DNA of 64,000 bases from Bolinopsis microptera (Eukaryota > Ctenophora > Tentaculata > Lobata > Bolinopsidae): assembly GCF_026151205.1 (NCBI RefSeq), contig NC_087078.1, forward strand, positions 19,518,265-19,582,264, written 5' to 3'. The position numbers and the translations under genes are program-made. Position 1 is the stretch's first letter, and every line of letters starts with the position of its first letter. Below the pieces are notes generated by a model. It was not told the DNA's origin, searched no databases, and saw nothing but the letters and a program-made list of their open reading frames with translations. Of this stretch, positions 53,130-56,100 are shown piece after piece.

Positions 53130-56100
53130 TGTGTGTATTTCCTCGTGTCAACCACCCCTGATAGGGTTAATTATTTGGGTAATACCTTCTCATCTTACAC
53201 CTTACCCTGCATGTACTGTGCTGGTCCTGTATTTCAGTTAATTGGTTTGGGCTGGTAACGGTTGAAACACAGTGTAACAGATGTTCAGCAAAATATATTT
53301 CTTGTACTTGACGTAAGACCGATTTAATCGAGTACTGATATTATCGACTATTATCTTATTTCTGGGAAATTTCTGATCATTTCCGATTATACTGTTTGAT
53401 GACAATGTTATGATATTGAGTAAGACGATAAGATGTTATGTGACGACATATTACAACTAAACGTCATATCCATTAGGTCCTTATCATGATATCATCTTAC
53501 TTACAACATCGTGATCACTGATTCTTATCGAAAACGATTAGAAAATATCCAGCGAGATCGATACATACTAATATATATAATACATACTAACATGCAATAG
53601 TATTTCCAGCGCTTTCGCATCCCTTAATATCAATATGGCATTAGACTGATTTAATTGAGTATTTTTGTCGAGTATTATTTGATGATTCATATCGTCTCAT
53701 TGGTTCCGATTAGACTGATAAGTGACGATGTTGCAATATAAAAGGGAAGTAGATGTTACGTGACGTCATATTAGAACCTCACATTCATTAGACCCGTATC
53801 ACGGGTCACACCACTACAGACTACCTAACTAGGTTTAACCTGATCTCAGCTTAGCATCGTATAACTGTCGACATTTGAAACCGGTTTAATTTGTCTGCCA
53901 AGCCCTCTATTGCAACTGTAATTGTTAGGGCCGTTATTCTAGCTTCGTTTACCGTTATATTATATTGGTTTGCCTTGTGGACTCTCAACACCTTGTTTTG
54001 AGGAAGTTTGGTAATTTAGTAAGTTATGTCATATTGTCTTGTGTCAACTTTTCTCCTTGTTTTGGCTTTGGTTTGTTCCCCGTAGACAAATTATTGAGCT
54101 TGATATTCCGGAATATTTATGTTTTCTTTAAAAACCTTCAAATGACTCTGTCTCTTAACGGTAAATGTCATTAATCTAATGTTGTCTGTTGACATCTTGT
54201 AAAAAGAGCAGCCATTGAGCCATATCATTGCTGCTCAGAATTCTGGTTGTTTCATTCTCCTCTTGTCCTGTTTGTTCAGAATTTTACTTGCTTTGTTTTC
54301 GTCAAATATTTGTATTTTGATTCCCTCTGGACATCACTTTTTTGTAACTCTCCACATAAATCGCAGCTGGCAGCATGACGCGGGGACACTACAATCTCAG
54401 GATAAACTACAGCTTAAATGACAATTACTACCACGTGCCATGTCACAATATGACGTCAACACAACACCACGTGACGTCATCACAACACCACGTGACGTCA
54501 TCACAACACCACGTGGCTTCACCTTACTATCACGATCTCTCGCCTTGCAACGACGCCACATCCCCGGTCTACCAAGAGATACCCTCTCCATTTGACAAAT
54601 CTCCCCTGTACTTCAAAATACCATCGCCTGATCTTAACACTGACGGTTTGAGAGAGAAACTGAGATCAGAAGTTCCCAAATATTTTACGTTCCTCTCCAC
54701 ACAGGTCTCAGCATTTGGGTGATTTTGTAGGGACAGTTTCCGGGTTTATTTGTCAGGGGGGGGTATTTATCAGGGGGGGGGGTTGTATTTATCAGGGGGG
54801 GGGGGGTATTTATCAGGGGGGGGGGTATTTATCAGGGGGGGGTGTATTTATCAGGGGGGGGGGGGTTGTCATTCTAGTTTTAAAACTTACCAGAACTCAG
54901 TTCAGCCATTATTATATTTCAGTCATGTAACGGTGGATTCCTTTCAATAACAGATCTTATTTTGCTCAGAATCAAGAACTATTGATAAAAACTATTGAGG
55001 ACCAGGAGAAGAATAGAGAAGAGACAAGGGTCTTTCAGGATCAGGTAATTACGGTAATTAGATAATTACCAAGATCAGGTAATTAGGTAATTATACCCTT
55101 CCAGGATCAGGTAATAAGGTTAATTAGGTTATTACCAGGATCAGGTAATTAGGTAATTAGCAGAATCATGTAAATAGTCCCTTCCTTCCATGATCAGGCA
55201 ATTAGGGTAATTAGGTAATTATTCCCTTCCAGGATCAGGTAATTATTCCCTTCCAGGATCAGGTAATTATTCCCTTCCAGGATCAGGTAATTATTCCATT
55301 CCAGGATCAGGCAATTATTCCCTTCCAGGATCAGGTAATTATTCCCTTCCAGGATCAGGCAATTATTCCCTTCCAGGATCAGGTAATTATTCCCTTCCAG
55401 GATCAGGTAATTATTCCCTTCCAGGATCAGGCAATTATTCCCTTCCAGGATCAGGTAATTATTCCCTTACAGGATCAGGTAATTATTCCCTTCCAGGATC
55501 AGGTAATTATTCCCTCCATACGTTTATGTATTTCGATTCGTCAGAAATATATCAACATTGAATTGCTTAAGTATGCAACACCGATTTGCTATTTATATCA
55601 ATGATGTGCTAATACGAAAATAATTCCCCACAGATTATGAGTATGAAACAAGACAACCAGGCATTAGCGATGAGTATCGCTCTTAAATCACAAACTTCTG
55701 AGAGCTCTAAAAAGAAACCATTCTACAAAGCCCTGTTCAAATCGAAGAAAGCAAAAGTAAGATCTTATCTCTGCTTAATACCATTACATTTATAGGAGAT
55801 TTCTCTTCAAATCCATGTGTTAAGTGAATAATAATTGTAATATCTTTAAAAGAAAGCTCAAACGTTCCATCCCACAGACGAAAGAAGAGATGGCAGGTGG
55901 TACCCCCAATATAGACGAGTATATAGAGCAGCTGAGTCTAGATAGCGCTGAAAGACTGACTCCTCCTGAATACGATAGCAATGGATATTTCCTTCGCGAA
56001 ACATTCCTGTAAGTAAATTATAGATTCTAGTGTTGTTTAAAAGTTTTAAAATTTATGTTCACAGGACTATCCAGCAGCTCTGGTTTATAAAATAGTTTCT

